A stretch of 64,000 nt of DNA from Plantago ovata (GCA_028274465.1 CM051455.1:105274942-105338941), one strand, 5' to 3'; numbered from the stretch's first letter, positions 50,734-61,457 are shown. The notes: generated by a model from the sequence alone, not told the origin. Made by a program: numbers and translations.

Positions 50734-51522
50734 TTAAGCTCTTCCAGAAGATTTTCTCAAAATCTCTCTTACACTCTTCTCAGCAAGTGCAGTAAATTCA
50801 ACACAGTCCTTTTCGTAGTTTTCCAGAAGCCTACGGACTTGTAGTTGAAGAATTCTTGCATTTTTGCAGGCAGTATGATGATGCTTTTCAGCATTCATTT
50901 CCATGTAGTTAGTCACCCACAAATGCATGCCCCAATTGCTGGCATGGAGAAGCTGTGTATCTGAAATGCTTTTAGGATGAATCTTTCTTAGCCAGAGAAG
51001 ATCTTCTTCTTGATCCTTAGCAGTGAGATAGAAGTACTCATAAGGAATCAATCCAAGTCTCTTCTTTGTTTTCTTTGTTACTGGGTCAGAGTAGTAACCA
51101 ATGCCAGGTGGTTTGATCAGATTTGGTTCTTGTCTATAAGTCTTACCAATGGCAATTCTTCTTACTGAGACCTCAAGATTCAACCATCTCCCAGCAATAT
51201 TTCTTGGTAGGGATTCTTCCCTTTGAATTCTTTGTAACTTGAGTTCAATCCATGTGAACATTTGGTTCAATATGGCTGTAGGAAAGAACTCATTCACCAG
51301 CAAATCTTCCATCTTTAAGATCCAGCAACCATGAATGTTTCTGATTACATTCTGAGTGGTTTCATCATTGCTGGTCTTTGTGTATTCGATGTCGGAGCCA
51401 ATAGCAATGCTGGCCAGCCTCTTTTCTTCCTGTCTTTGCCTTCTTCTTCTTGTTTTAGCATTGTCTTGATCTCTTGCTGAAGAGTCAGACGAGAAATGCT
51501 TTGAGTGGCCAGACGGAGTCAA
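50734..51522 (-). CDS. Cop-3 last open stretch, 262 codons
   Basis: The N-terminal part is charged (KTRRRRQRQEEKR). The rest looks globular: ILKMEDLLVNEFFPTAILNQ, MFTWIELKLQRIQREE, RRIAIGKTYRQEPN and LGLIPYEYFYLTAKDQEEDL. The tail (AEKHHHTACKNARIL, then VREILRKSSGRA) is shared with Cop-1. I recognise no family. Because the tail persists in two insertions, it is probably the true C-terminus of the second protein of this element. Nothing suggests catalysis. Confidence 0.55.
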   Translation of the reverse strand: MTPSGHSKHFSSDSSARDQDNAKTRRRRQRQEEKRLASIAIGSDIEYTKTSNDETTQNVIRNIHGCWILKMEDLLVNEFFPTAILNQMFTWIELKLQRIQREESLPRNIAGRWLNLEVSVRRIAIGKTYRQEPNLIKPPGIGYYSDPVTKKTKKRLGLIPYEYFYLTAKDQEEDLLWLRKIHPKSISDTQLLHASNWGMHLWVTNYMEMNAEKHHHTACKNARILQLQVRRLLENYEKDCVEFTALAEKSVREILRKSSGRA

Positions 51523-51779
51523 GGCTGTTAAGGGTCTAGCTCTTGTGATAAAGACTGGTGTCTTTCTGAGCTATTGTCAAAGTTGTAGTGCGTCTCAGAA
51601 CTGTAGCCAATATTTTTCCAAAGTCAAGTGGGCTCTCAGCAAGCAATGCCTCATCTTCTGCTTTGCAGGCATCATGGACTTTCTTTAGTGCCAAAATTCT
51701 AGGAGTAAACTCCTCAACTCTCGGGAACGGCACTAGATGTGGTGTCAAGGAATGAACTTTTAGTTCAGAAGCAAACTGA

Positions 51780-52715
51780 TCATCCTTTTATCAGCAATTC
51801 TCCTCTTAGACCATCGTCTAAATCATTTATGTAATCAGGAGGAGGGATTTGAACAACTTTTGGATCTATTTTGGATTGTTCATCCTCATTTTCTGATAAG
51901 TAGTCGTCATCCTCAGATTCGTCAAGTTCAGCAACCTTGGAACCTAAGTCAGCAGCTTCACTTCCTTTTTGTTGAGTGGTTGCTGATGGCAACGCTTCAG
52001 ACTCAACAACTGGAGTTTCGCCAGTAGTTAGTTTTAATTGAGTAGTTGCTGAAGGCAACGTTTGAGACTCAATGGCTGGAGTTTCGCCAGTAGTTAGTTT
52101 TAATTGAGTTTGGGGCTCAATTACTGGAGTTTCGCCAGTAGTTAGTTTTAATTGAGTTTGGGGCTCAATTACTGGAGTTTCGCCAGTAGTAAATGGAAGG
52201 GAGGGGACTTCCTTTGATCTTACTCCTGAAGATTGACCAATTTCTAGATCATGCGTATGCCTTGCATGGATCAAGAGACTGTTCTGTAGAGCGCGTTGGT
52301 AATCTTCATCATGTTCATCATCATCATCAAGGTTTTCTTTAGTAACCTTGGCATCAGAAACTGGACTTTTGCCATTTTTCAAGGCAGCCCTTTTTCTGGC
52401 ATATTCCTCTTCAGTATCAGCACCTTGCACAGGTGCTTTATTTTCAACAGCAGCAGGAGGAGGTTGAGATTCTTGCTGAGGTTGTTGTTGTTCAGCTTGC
52501 TGATTTTCTTGTGGAGTATTTTCAGCAACTGTTAATTTCAAACCTCCAACATCAGGACTTGGACCTTGATTGTCATCATCATCGTCTTTCTTGTCCTTGG
52601 AATCTTTCCCTTCATCATCACTTGGATCAGTGGGAATGTTCTCATCTTCTTCCTCTTCATCATCATCGGTCAGAAATACTAGCTCAACGTGCTTGTATAA
52701 AGCAACACTTGTCAC
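51780..52715 (-). CDS. Cop-3 acidic open stretch with TTGETP repeats, 311 codons
   Basis: The composition is extreme: Asp/Glu/Lys-rich at the N-terminus (DDDEEEEDENIPTD, DKKDDDDDN), then Gln/Pro-rich, then about five repeats of a TTGETPxxExQ unit encoded at about 52000-52190. It ends in another acidic patch. It is probably a disordered linker of the second protein rather than a separate gene. The repeats show the tandem duplication common in disordered regions. Confidence 0.5.
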   Translation of the reverse strand: MTSVALYKHVELVFLTDDDEEEEDENIPTDPSDDEGKDSKDKKDDDDDNQGPSPDVGGLKLTVAENTPQENQQAEQQQPQQESQPPPAAVENKAPVQGADTEEEYARKRAALKNGKSPVSDAKVTKENLDDDDEHDEDYQRALQNSLLIHARHTHDLEIGQSSGVRSKEVPSLPFTTGETPVIEPQTQLKLTTGETPVIEPQTQLKLTTGETPAIESQTLPSATTQLKLTTGETPVVESEALPSATTQQKGSEAADLGSKVAELDESEDDDYLSENEDEQSKIDPKVVQIPPPDYINDLDDGLRGELLIKG

Positions 52716-52718
52716 TTC

Positions 52719-53387
52719 CTATTCCTCATTGATTTTGTGGGGATCAGCCACCACAGGTACAAATGAACCTTTGAGCATCACAGCTTGTTCAGCTGGAGAG
52801 GCACTCTTAAATTTGGCCTTCATATTCTCTCTGATTTGAGCAATCAGATTCGAGCTCATTTGCTGAGAATATGTCATTTCTTCAGGGAGGATGGAGTGAA
52901 CAAATGTTTCGAGCTTCAGCAGAGAAGATCTCTTTTTCTCGTTTGAAAGATGAAGATGGAGATCAGAGAAGTCCATTCGCCTATATCTTTGCTAGTTGCT
53001 GACAGACTTAGCAACTTGTGACAAAGTGGTTCTTTTGAAGTTCAAGTACAGTTCCTCAGAACTTACTTGATGATCTTCAGTGATGATTACCACTTCAGTG
53101 GTCTCCTTTTGAGCCTGAAAAAGAACACTATTTAGATCAGGATTGGTTTGGAAAATTGTTTTAGAGTTCAAAGCTGAAACATGAATTACCTGCTGAGATT
53201 CAGCAAGCTCATGTTGTACAATTTCCATTCCTTGAGGAGCTTGAATAGCATCCTCCATTTGTTCATCCTGAAATAAATTTGAGTTAGATACAAGTACTAA
53301 GCTGTCAAACTTAGTTTTATTACCAAAAACATTAACTACCTGCTGAGCAGGGAGTGTTGGTTCTGGTGCAGAGGCTTCAGCAACCAT
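52719..53387 (-). pseudogene. Cop-3 central open stretches
   Basis: Two shorter stretches (53387-52992, 131 codons; 52976-52719, 85 codons) are rich in Gln, Glu, Val and Ser (QQVIHVSALNS, MDFSDLHLHLSNEKKRSSL). They probably belong to the same second protein. I recognise no domain. Short gaps around 53400-53530 hold sequence of the same style. I do not propose how the stretches connect. Confidence 0.4.
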
Positions 53388-53535
53388 CTGACTTGCATCT
53401 TGAGAAGTTTGTAAAGATAATATAATATAAGAAAAAGAATAAGTTTCAGAATTTGAAGTTTTACTGATGGTTGAATTAACTACCTGCTGAAGAAGGACAG
53501 GTTGTGGCTCAGTCCTTTCAGCATTAACAGTTTCT

Positions 53536-55260
53536 TCAGCTTCTTGGACTAGAAGACTTCTTGTATTGCTCTATTTGAGAAAGTTGTGCGGTTTCAGCAA
53601 TCTCCCTTGTCTCTGCAATGACATGTTGAGCAGAAGCATCTTGACCCTTGAGCTCACTGCTTCTCATGAAGACATCAATGGATTTGTTGGATGATTCTTC
53701 AATCTCCAACTCCATTTGTTGACTTATAGCTTCGAGTACAAGCTGGACTTTGTCGATTGATGTCTTTGGTGAACTTGGGCCAGTATTCTCAGCATCACGA
53801 GATGCGTCATTGAATAGTGCTTCTTGTGTTTCAGCAACTTCTGGAACTGGAACCATTGTTGTCTCAACAACTGGTCCTTCAGCAAGCGGGGTTTCAGCAA
53901 CTTGATGAGTTGCTTGTTCAGCAACCATCTTTTCAGCAGCATCAGCAAGTGCCGCTTTTTGTAGATCAGCAGCAATGTCACTTGCTGGTTCCATAGTTGG
54001 ATCATCTAAATTATCTACAATGTAGATATCTGGGACTTGGGCAGGAATTTCATTTCCACTGCCTTGTGGTCTGTTCTCAGTAGACGTATCAACGTTAAGT
54101 CGATCATTGAAGGCTTCCGCAAACACTTCAATGTTGCTGACATAGGCTTCAGTAACTACCTTGTCAACATCTACTGGCAAATGCGTTTCAGCATTTGTCT
54201 GGGAATTGTCTGAGAGGTCTTGGACAGCAGGAACTGACTTGCGAGCCAGTGTTTTCTTCCTTGTGTTTCCAGTCCGTTTCCTCTTAGGTACGGGGTTTGC
54301 TGATGACGCTGTAGTCTGAGTGTCATCATCAGCTTTCCTTTTTTTCTTGTTAGATTTCTCCAGTTTCCCAGAGGCATCAGTGGTTGCATTTTCAGCAACG
54401 GCTGTTGTACACGTACCTTGTTGATTTTCTACCGCAGTTTCATTCGTGTTACCACCACCAACAGCAGTTTCATCTCTAAGTTGTTGAGTGGTAACATCTA
54501 CAGCTGTTGTATACCTTTCTTGCTGGCTTGTGCTGACAACATTTGCAACTGTTGTCTTCTTTGATTTTTCTAGTTTCTTGCCAGTAGTCTTAGGTACATT
54601 CTGCTTGTACAATGATCTTCCCACATTGCATACAGACTTCTTGATTGGCAATGAGTTTCTCAGCTGAATCCTGAAATGTTCAAGGATGTAGCATATCTTG
54701 ATTCCATACATAACTGGAAAGGAAGGTGAGACCTTGTTGTCTTCTACCTTTACCTTAAACTTAGTAACACAATCAACAAGCCTGTTGAAAATGTACTTAG
54801 CCCAGTTAAGTTCCGTTTTATTTTCATGGATATGCATCAGCAGCGGCCATCTTCTCAGGCCTACTTGGTCAATTCCTCCAACTTGGGAGTCAAGAACTTT
54901 TATTAGTAGCAAAGCTACTAGACCAAGTGAGTGGCAGAGATGCTTTCTCTTAACGTGCTTTGTCCAAGTCACGGGAGCAATCTCGCCTTTCTTCATTTTC
55001 TCATTTCTGACGTCACTGTAGAAAGCTTCAATTTCTTCGTCAGTGGCAGTGACGTCATCTTCAGTTCCACTGGTTGGAATATGAAAGATTTCCGCTAAAT
55101 CAGTCCATTTCAGGACGATTTGCGTGTTCTGAACTGTAGTAAAGATCACTTTTTCAGTGACTCCTTTACTATGAGTAAGGGGCTGGATTTCTGCATTGTT
55201 GTAGAATTCCATTGTATCTATCATGCTCACCTGCTTAGTGCGAGCAGATATAAAGTTCAT
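53536..55260 (-). CDS. Cop-3 second protein, N-terminal 574-codon stretch
   Basis: Residues about 1-205 look globular: SMIDTMEFYNNAEIQPL, VIFTTVQNTQIVLKWTDLAEIFHIPTSG, KRKHLCHSLGLVALLLIKVL, NWAKYIFNRLVDCV and FPVMYGIKICYILEHF. Their order and spacing recall the PF20167-like gene of the Athila-like elements (EFYAGF, VRGLIVPWTPASISAF, MMKFCIFNLIPR, IFPSFITAYCKYYGV). Thereafter it is hydrophilic: a basic patch (KKKRKADDD, VPKRKRTGNTRKK, a plausible nuclear signal) and long Ala/Glu/Thr/Val-rich sequence. No catalytic motif is seen. It takes the place where protease and integrase would follow gag in an autonomous Copia element. Confidence 0.55.
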   Translation of the reverse strand: MNFISARTKQVSMIDTMEFYNNAEIQPLTHSKGVTEKVIFTTVQNTQIVLKWTDLAEIFHIPTSGTEDDVTATDEEIEAFYSDVRNEKMKKGEIAPVTWTKHVKRKHLCHSLGLVALLLIKVLDSQVGGIDQVGLRRWPLLMHIHENKTELNWAKYIFNRLVDCVTKFKVKVEDNKVSPSFPVMYGIKICYILEHFRIQLRNSLPIKKSVCNVGRSLYKQNVPKTTGKKLEKSKKTTVANVVSTSQQERYTTAVDVTTQQLRDETAVGGGNTNETAVENQQGTCTTAVAENATTDASGKLEKSNKKKRKADDDTQTTASSANPVPKRKRTGNTRKKTLARKSVPAVQDLSDNSQTNAETHLPVDVDKVVTEAYVSNIEVFAEAFNDRLNVDTSTENRPQGSGNEIPAQVPDIYIVDNLDDPTMEPASDIAADLQKAALADAAEKMVAEQATHQVAETPLAEGPVVETTMVPVPEVAETQEALFNDASRDAENTGPSSPKTSIDKVQLVLEAISQQMELEIEESSNKSIDVFMRSSELKGQDASAQHVIAETREIAETAQLSQIEQYKKSSSPRS

Positions 55261-55303
55261 GAGGCCTTGCTGCTTGATAAACTCAAGCGCCTCTTCGTTC
55301 TCG

Positions 55304-56724
55304 TCATCGAGTTCTTGTCATCGAGTTCTTGTTCATAGAAGTACCTAATGTACTGCTTAGTTTCTCTTGCTGTCTGCTCAGAGTTTTCTCAAATCTTTCG
55401 ATTTCTCCTTGAATCTTGTCAAGGTCAATCTCGTCTTCACTTTCTGAGTCTGAGTCAGAGGTAGGGTTGTTTACCTGACCGGCCATGAGGCAGAATTCGT
55501 AGTTTGACACATCTGGATAAGCTTCCATAGCTATTCCACAAACTTCCTTGCCAATCTCCACGTCTAGAGTGGCTTCTTCATCGTCAGTGTCTGAACTTTC
55601 ATCCTCACTGTCTTCGGAGCTAGTATCAATACACAATGCATCGATTTTTGCTTGAAGCTTCTTCTTTTCTTCAGCAATAAAAGCTCTTTTGAACTTCTTC
55701 TTCTTTTCAGCAGATTTGCCTTTCAGCAAAGGGCAATTAGCTTTGAAGTGTCCAGGCTTTTTGCAGTAAAAGCATAGATCATTTCCAACTGCTGGTTCTT
55801 CTGATGAAGTAGCTTGCTGAGCTTGCTTGTTCAGCGAGCTAGTCTCATTCTTGTACTTATGGTAGTTGTTACCAAGATGCTTTTTCAGCTTCTCTTTTGC
55901 TTTTCGCCTTTCAAATTCCTTGCTGATGAATTTCTTCATGTTTTTTACAACCAAAGAGTTTTCATCAGTAGGCTCTTTTTCATTCTTCTTTTCAGAAGAT
56001 GACGGCTTTGCAGCAAGAGCAATGTTTTGTGATTTTTCAGCAAATACATTTTCTCTTTGCTTTGTCTCATAATTCACAGTAGCAAGATGAGAGAACAACT
56101 CTGTTGGTTTAATGTCTGGCATTCCTTGATTGTAATAGAAATTCTGAGTGTGGATCCATTCTTGATTCAGACTTCTGATGATAGTTTTCACTTTCTCAGA
56201 ATCTGAGTAAAGGTTTCCAACACCCAAGGCTACCATCTCACTAACAAGAGTTGTGAATCTGAAATCCAAGTCTTCCAGTGACTCGTTTGTACCTTGCTTA
56301 AAGTTTTGAAACTTTAATTTAAGTACTTCAAGTTTGTTTTCCTTGGTTTTGTCAGATCTTGAACCATTTTCCAAGCTTCCTTTGCAGTCTTAGCACCCCA
56401 CAGTTTGCACTGTATGGTATCTGGAGTTGATCGAATGATGACATTTCTTGCTTGGCCATCAAGACGGAATCTCTTAGCTTCGTCAGAAGTCCATTCCTCT
56501 CTTGGTTTTGGCACAACCGTATCTGATGGTTCGTCTAAGATAGTTTCCTTTCCAGCTTCAGTGGTCTTGTGAGGGAAACTCCTTTCAACCTTAGTGATCT
56601 TGATAGGTCCATCATTAATGACGGTGACCATCTCATCACTAATGGCCTCAAGATATAGCATCATGTTGTTTCGCCATTTTTCGTAATTTTCCAGCTTCAG
56701 CAAGGGAGCATCTCCTAAAGACAT
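55304..56724 (-). pseudogene. Cop-3 gag, Copia type with zinc knuckle
   Basis: The start MSLGDAPLLKLENYEKWRNN (56724) is the usual Copia Gag opening, with the YxxWRxxM motif. It continues with EWTSDEAKRFRLDGQARNVI and AKTAKEAWKMVQDL, typical of UBN2-type Gag. The second stretch (56374-55304) gives FKQGTNESLEDLDFRFTTLV, then a zinc knuckle C201, C204, H209, C214 (CFYCKKPGHFKANC) and a Lys-rich, then acidic tail. Gag would form particles and bind the RNA. The two stretches overlap and the gene appears broken about once. Confidence 0.75.
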
Positions 56725-56822
56725 CCTGTCAGCAAAGCACTACCAAACTGATCAAGTGAGAGTGATTTACGGAAAGCACCTAAGGGGATCTAGGTTCAGT
56801 GCTGAAGGTTAAAGAACCTCCA

Positions 56823-56834
56823 GCTCTGATACCA
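56823..56834 (-). promoter_or_regulatory. Cop-3 primer binding site, tRNA-iMet type
   Basis: The minus strand reads TGGTATCAGAGC, two bases inside the 5' LTR. Confidence 0.9.
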
Positions 56835-56836
56835 CT

Positions 56837-58438
56837 TGTTGGTCCCTTTAAACAACAAGAAAAGACTAGAGGGGGGATGAATAGTCTTTTCAAACTTTCG
56901 CCGTTTAAAACTTTCTCAGCAAGTGTTTATTACTTTTCAGTAATGAGTTTGCTGATACTTAACTTTCTCAGCAAGCGTAAGTTACTTTTCAGTAGCTAGG
57001 TTTGCTGATACTTAAAATCAGAGAGCGGAAGTCTTTGATACAATAAGTGCTTTTTCAGTAAATGAAGGTTTCAGCAAGTGATGTGAGTGACTGTGTACAG
57101 ACAGATATGATTTGCTAAAAACTAAGTACAGTAAGTAAATCACACAAACACTTTTATAGTGGTATCTGAGAGTGGCGTAATCTCTCAACTAATCCACTTT
57201 GTCCTTTCTAGGACTGAATCCACTAAGATATGATTGATGTTCCTTACAACTCCTATCTAGAGCGATTCAAACAGAAACCAAAGCACACTTGCTTCGTCTC
57301 CAACCTAATCTAGAGAACGCAACCTTGTTCTCCACCAAACTTGGTACTTTTAATCAGCAAAACTATGCTCGATTAAGTTCCCCCTGAATATCACGCCTGA
57401 AAGGGTGTATTTTCAGTTAGAGAGTTTTGGGGTGAGAAAACTTAATTATAACTTATTCAGTTACAACTAGTAATCTAAGAAACAAAACTTTGAATACTTT
57501 GCAGTAAACAAGTTTGATTGTTTCTGGTGTCAAGACTTGTTCTTGTTCAAAAGGAAGAAAGAATACTTAACTAATTTCTTAGTCGTGTAAATTCTACTTC
57601 TTCACAAGTAGCTTTCTCAAGCTTTAAGTCTTGGAACGGATCAATGGCAGTATAGAGAGTTTGAAGGTATGTGAGTTTAAGCACAAGTGAGAGTTTGATC
57701 ACGTTGTTGACACACTTCAACTCTTTGCCGGATGACCTCTATTTATAGTGAAAATAAGGAGCCGTTTGAATTTTAAATTCCAAGGCTTTTGATCCTTAAG
57801 ATGTCACTATCTTGCTTTTGTACTTTCAGCAGCGTCCTTGTTTGTCTTCTAGTCTTCATGTCCTTCGCGTGCAAGCTTTGCATTTTAATGCTTATTTGAA
57901 TAGAATTCAAACAGTAACAATGGAGCGCAAATGTAAGTACTTTCAGGCAAGAGGTCACATATGTTCCATCAGCAAGTGGTCAGTCTTAGTTTCAACAAGC
58001 ATAACCTACTCTGTCTTTCAGATTTTCACTTATGCAGTGATGTTGCTGAAGTTTCCACTTTCTGAGCAACATGTGCCTTTGTAGATACTAGTCTTCAGAA
58101 ATCTTCTAGTCTTCAGATCTTCGAATTCTTCAAGTCTTCAGATCTTCAATATTCTTCAAGATTCTGAGCGGTTTCTAAATGCTTCAATAGTTTGTTTGTA
58201 AAAACAAAGTACATCGTCAGCAAAAGCTTCAATAGGTTATTTTCTTTTCAGAAAACAAGATACATCATAAGCGGTAAAAACCAACCTATCTAGCACCTAA
58301 TCTAAGTCTTCAGCAAACGTTCCTCTTTTACAATATCCTTAAAATTCTAAATTCCTATGGACCTTAAGAGTACTAGTTACTGGACTTTCCTTAATTTAGC
58401 ATGGTTAATTGCTCATCAAAATTACAAGTTTCCTAACA
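56837..58438 (-). repeat. Cop-3 5' LTR (1602 bp)
   Basis: In window orientation it begins TGTTGGTCCC and ends TTTCCTAACA. It matches 48891-50467 closely and differs in length mainly through a short segment near 58030-58070. The CCAGT duplication follows. Confidence 0.92.
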
Positions 58439-59001
58439 CCAGTGATTTGCTCCTTGAGCGCGGTAGTCAAGGTGTGAGGGAAGTATTTTTCCATGAAGGC
58501 TGAAAAAACCTTCTCCCAAGTGTCCAGCGAGCCCGCCGGTAGAGAACTCAACCATGACTTGGCTCTGTCGCCAAGCCCCATAGCAAAGACCTTCATTCTC
58601 AACTCGTCCGTTGTTATTTCAGCTCTGGGTCGTGGGAGTTGGTTGACGAAATCATCGATATCGTGCAAGTACCCCATCACATCTTCCCTTGCTAAGCCAT
58701 AGAACCTCAGAAGTTGTTGGAACGCGTGGTTCTTGATTTCCAGATCACGAGTTGCAGACGAAAGAACAATCGTCGGTCCCTTCATACGATCCTTGGAGGG
58801 TTGAACCCATGATTTCAGTGGTCTAGCTTCTGCCATTCCGTCGATTTCCTTGAAAAGACTGTGTAGAGATTCAGAGAAATCGGTATCCTCTATTTCCTCT
58901 AGTTCACGCCTTTGAAGTAGTCGCCTTCTTTGGTGGTAGACTCTGTCGATCTCAGCAATTGAATCAGCAAGCGGTGTTCCTCTAGATCGTGTATGTGGCA
59001 T
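58439..59001 (-). pseudogene. Ath-j gag, N-terminal part, upstream of Cop-3
   Basis: The start MPHTRSRGTPLADSIAEIDR is at 59001. A helical Arg-rich segment follows, then the Gag capsid domain (DVMGYLHDIDDFVNQLPRPR, ELRMKVFAMGLGDRAKSWLS, FMEKYFPHTLTTALKEQIT). It stops at the Cop-3 target duplication and resumes, duplicated by five bases, at 48890. It matches the first third of the Ath-i gag-pro gene. Confidence 0.8.
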
Positions 59002-59126
59002 ATACTATCTGTAACAAACTAGGAAAGGAGTATCAGAGAGAGATTAAATAGGAAAACAAAAAACTACTAGAACTAGGAATTGAATGCTGAAAATATAAAA
59101 AAGCTAAACAGAAAAAAGAAGTATAC

Positions 59127-59144
59127 TCCCCGGCAACGGCGCCA
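59127..59144 (-). promoter_or_regulatory. Ath-j primer binding site, tRNA-Asp type
   Basis: The minus strand reads TGGCGCCGTTGCCGGGGA, a perfect tRNA-Asp match, three bases inside the 5' LTR. Confidence 0.88.
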
Positions 59145-59147
59145 ATT

Positions 59148-60300
59148 TGATGAACCGTAGAATTTGTCAAATTCTAATTAATCAAATAAATTTGTATTAA
59201 CCCAAAGGCAATTCACAACTACAACGAAAACCGTAGTGTAGCAGTAAAATAACCTCGAGTGTCGATCTCTAAGGACTATAACTAGCTTTATCTAATCTAA
59301 CTTAAGAATATAAATCAACAGACGACTTAGCAAAGGTTTTTCTTAACAGATAATGGAGATTGGTGATAGTATGGTCATTCAAAGCATAGCAGGTTAATAA
59401 TCATGCATGAAGTCCCCGATTTTGCATAGAGATCTTTGATCAATGAATTGTCCAATTGTGTTCCGTGATTATTCAACACTACGAAGATAGAGGTTTTAGA
59501 TAGATCAAAGAAATAAAGCAATAACTCAAAGTATAATGCGCGATATAGCCATTAGCATAATTATTAACCATTCGCTAAGAAATCACATACTATCACCAAC
59601 GAGAAGTTTAGCTACTCATAGATGTCATGCAATCAACAGAAATCATAGCACGAATGAATGAAAACATTTTGAAAGATATATAAATATAAATAGAAAAACT
59701 GTAAGATACAATGTTACCAAAGGTTATCAATCTCCGAAGAATCGCGATCTTACAAGCTCCAAAACGCTAAGAAAAAGTATCTCCTAAGCTAAGAATCCCC
59801 AAAACAGGCTCTGGAGAATTCCTACCTAAAACTAATGAGAAAGGTGAGAGAAAAGGTCTGGAAAAGTATGAAAAACGGAGAAAACTGAGCAACTATATAT
59901 AGTGATTCGGCAGGTGTGGGGCGATTCGCCCCACGTCCCGGGCGACTCGCCCGGGAGGTTTTTTCGGCCATATACGCATTTTCGACGCGTTTTTGGATTT
60001 CTTCTCCTTTTCGGACTCGGTTTTTGCCTTCTAGTGACCTTTTAGCCTTCAGACTCGACCTCTAGACTTCAAATCCTATCCGGAATCTTCTGGATACTCC
60101 AAATAGGCCTTCGGAACACCAATTCCTTGTCTACTTCAATATAATTGCCCAGAAAACCTCATTTTTCACTCAAAACCTGTAAATACAAACTAAAGGGAAA
60201 CGTGACACTATTCTAAAAAAATGCACTAAAATATAGCTAAATTAACATAGAGGATAGCTAAATTGGTGAAACAAGACTCAAATGAAAGTGTAAAATATCA
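59148..60300 (-). repeat. Ath-j 5' LTR (about 1153 bp)
   Basis: It matches the 3' LTR (42949-44104) throughout. The outer edge is fixed by the GCAAC duplication. A palindrome array at 59912-59960 lies beside CTATATATAG. Confidence 0.88.
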
Positions 60301-61457
60301 GCAACATGGAGTTTTATCGCTTTCTTGCATTGCATGCATATCATTGTGTTTTATTTTATATTTTCGTATGTTTTTGGTGATAAAATAGGTCTCTAGATGA
60401 TAATTTAACATTTTAGGAGGAAAACCGACACCTCCAGGAGTCTGGAGGTGCCGGGCGAACCGCCCCCCAAGAGGGGCAATTCGCCTGGCACGACCAGGTA
60501 ACCTGGGGCTTACTGGAAGCCCCAGGCGAATCGCCCCCCACGTGGGGCGGTTCGCCCCGGGCATCCAGTAAACCTGATCCGGACACCCCATTTTCTCCGC
60601 ATATACTAAATTATTGATCTTTTTATCTCTTTTATCACCGGTTTTGGTTTCTCACGAGTTTCTTTGAGTACTATAGGTTACAGATACAAGTTTATCTCTC
60701 ACCTTAAATCCACTTTCGATGTTCGGGACGAGCGACGACGTTCAGGTTTGGGGAGGGGGTATCGCTGGCTATCTCTATACTTGTTTTGCTTATGACAAAC
60801 TCGTGAAACCTTTTGTTTGCATTTGCACGTTTACCGCTTTCTTAGTATTTAATTGCATACACTACATTCATCCTAGTATAGTTTTGCATGTTTTTGTGTG
60901 GAGTTTATTGCCAAAAATTTTGAAGTTTTTTATTGGGTAGATTAACTAGTTATGACCTTTGACTATATGTTTCATCTCTATGAATTTTTTTGGGGTTTTT
61001 CTCGCTTGGCTTGTCACATTTATGTTTGCACTTAGTTAAGCTTGGTAGTCTCGACATCACTTAGTGGTGTTTTCACTTAGTATTGGTTCGACCTCTTTGA
61101 GGAAAAGTCTTAACTTGGTGAACAGTAGTAAGTCCTCAGTTTCATAGGCACGAGACAACCATTCGTATTTTAACATGTTTCATTACGTCGTCACTGACTA
61201 GGTCCAAGTAGAGAATGTTACGAGAGACAATCTTGTTTGACATAAGTGCATATGTGAATGTGTATGAGTCAATCGAGGCATTCTTCAACCAAATCCATCT
61301 TATGATTTGTATGGTTTTTGTTCATAAGTTTTTGATAGGTTCAATAGATTAGTTCATTTCATTTGGCATGAGACTCCATTTTTGGCGTTGCATTCTTTTT
61401 TGCATTAGAGTCTAGCTTAGTTGCTTGAGGACGAGCAAAGGTTCGGTTTGGGGAGTT
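60301..61457 (+). other. Ath-i spacer and 3' non-coding region
   Basis: It resumes after Ath-j with the GTTTTATCGCTTTCTTGCAT stretch. A palindrome array (60445-60565), a polypurine site GTTTGGGGAGGGGG (near 60745-60760), the conserved block in shortened form (about 61075-61300) and GGTTTGGGGAG before the LTR follow. The hairpin pair seen in related elements is missing here. No gene is seen. Confidence 0.75.

Larger units (their letters stand above)
48891..58438 (-). mobile_element. Cop-3: whole-ended, polymerase-less SIRE-like Copia element, minus strand
   Basis: The LTRs are 1577 and 1602 bp and about 98-99 percent alike by eye. The target duplication is CCAGT (48886-48890 and 58439-58443). 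Read on the minus strand: 5' LTR (58438-56837), tRNA-iMet primer site, Copia-type gag with a zinc knuckle (56724-55304), then about 4.5 kb of open stretches with no polymerase, integrase or protease signature (55260-50734), the polypurine tract and the 3' LTR. It is the youngest insertion of the right-hand nest and the only complete view of this family. The coding part after gag shows several breaks or separate frames. Confidence 0.9.
42949..60300 (-). mobile_element. Ath-j: complete-ended non-autonomous Athila-like element, minus strand, host of Cop-3
   Basis: The target duplication is GCAAC (42944-42948 and 60301-60305). Read on the minus strand: 5' LTR (60300-59148), tRNA-Asp primer site, gag-pro (59001-47543, split by Cop-3), spacer with a GC-rich array, a PF20167-like gene (46949-45651), the 3' non-coding region and the 3' LTR (44104-42949). 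No polymerase genes. About 7.8 kb without Cop-3. LTRs agree at roughly 97-98 percent in the part I compared by eye. Confidence 0.9.
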
